A DNA stretch of 5,581 nucleotides, taken from assembly GCA_016218905.1 (NCBI GenBank), contig JACRCS010000038.1, positions 1-5,581 on the forward strand, given 5' to 3'. Below, piece by piece: positions 5,476 to 5,581 of the stretch; within the stretch, counting starts at the first letter, position 1, and each line of letters begins with the position of its first letter. Below the pieces are notes generated by a model. That model ran no database searches, was not told the origin of the DNA, and saw only the letters and a list, made by a program, of their open reading frames with translations. Both the position numbers and the translations under genes were made by a program. This DNA is from Deltaproteobacteria bacterium. GTDB taxonomy: Bacteria > Desulfobacterota_C > Deferrisomatia > Deferrisomatales > JACRMM01.

Positions 5476-5581
5476 CTATTCATAGTGCGTCCACATTCTC
5501 AGGACCTTCACCGTCTGGATGTGGTCGAGAATCTGGTAAACGAGCCTGTGCTGGATGTTAATGCGGCGAGAGTAGGCGCCG
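5476..5581 (-). CDS. Txe/YoeB-family mRNA interferase toxin, C-terminal 34 residues only
   Basis: The last 34 codons before TAG (5476-5478) read GAYSRRINIQHRLVYQILDH and end VKVLRMWTHYE. This is the characteristic C-terminus of Txe/YoeB toxins of the RelE superfamily: the SRRI...HRLVYQ strand carrying a catalytic arginine and the terminal His-Tyr pair. Family function: ribosome-associated cleavage of mRNA, held inactive by a partner antitoxin (YefM/Axe type) normally encoded just upstream. That gene would lie to the right of the window and cannot be seen. The stop is two bases from an attC-like site, so the module is probably an integron cassette, where toxin-antitoxin pairs commonly act to stabilise arrays. 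The 5' end is cut by the window edge. Confidence 0.88.
   Translation of the reverse strand, partial: GAYSRRINIQHRLVYQILDHIQTVKVLRMWTHYE

Overview
The window is high-GC bacterial DNA. Codon third positions are almost all G or C in the main genes, and base composition is less GC-rich near the right edge. It does not identify a genus. The features fit a soil, sediment or metagenomic high-GC phylum. The layout looks like an accessory region rather than a housekeeping locus: helicase/nuclease, ATPase and toxin genes, long spacers, and what appears to be an integron cassette junction.

Left part (1-1226, minus strand): a NERD-nuclease/superfamily-1 helicase fusion whose C-terminus runs off the window. 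A 760-base spacer follows (1227-1986). It holds a likely promoter for the helicase, a short coding-like remnant (about 1678-1822), a possible plus-strand promoter, and two hairpins ahead of the next gene.

Centre (1987-4157, plus strand): a two-gene operon with an ATGA overlap. The first gene encodes an AlbA_2/Schlafen-type domain joined to a GHKL ATPase domain (COG2865-like). The second encodes a ParA/MinD-type deviant Walker ATPase with no ParB beside it. The translational coupling suggests the two proteins work together. With the divergent NERD helicase alongside, this is the best candidate in the window for a little-described system, possibly defence or plasmid/island maintenance; that role is inference.

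Right part: a 250-base spacer with inverted and direct repeats leads to a flavodoxin-fold iron-sulfur flavoprotein-like reductase gene (4408-5055, GTG start, strong ribosome binding site). Beyond it, reading leftward on the minus strand, are the end of a Txe/YoeB toxin gene, a 64-base attC-like imperfect palindrome directly after its stop codon, and a 66-residue single-membrane-helix ORF starting about 19 bases after the predicted recombination point. That order (gene, attC, next short gene in the same orientation) is the signature of an integron gene-cassette array. The array converges on the flavoprotein gene.
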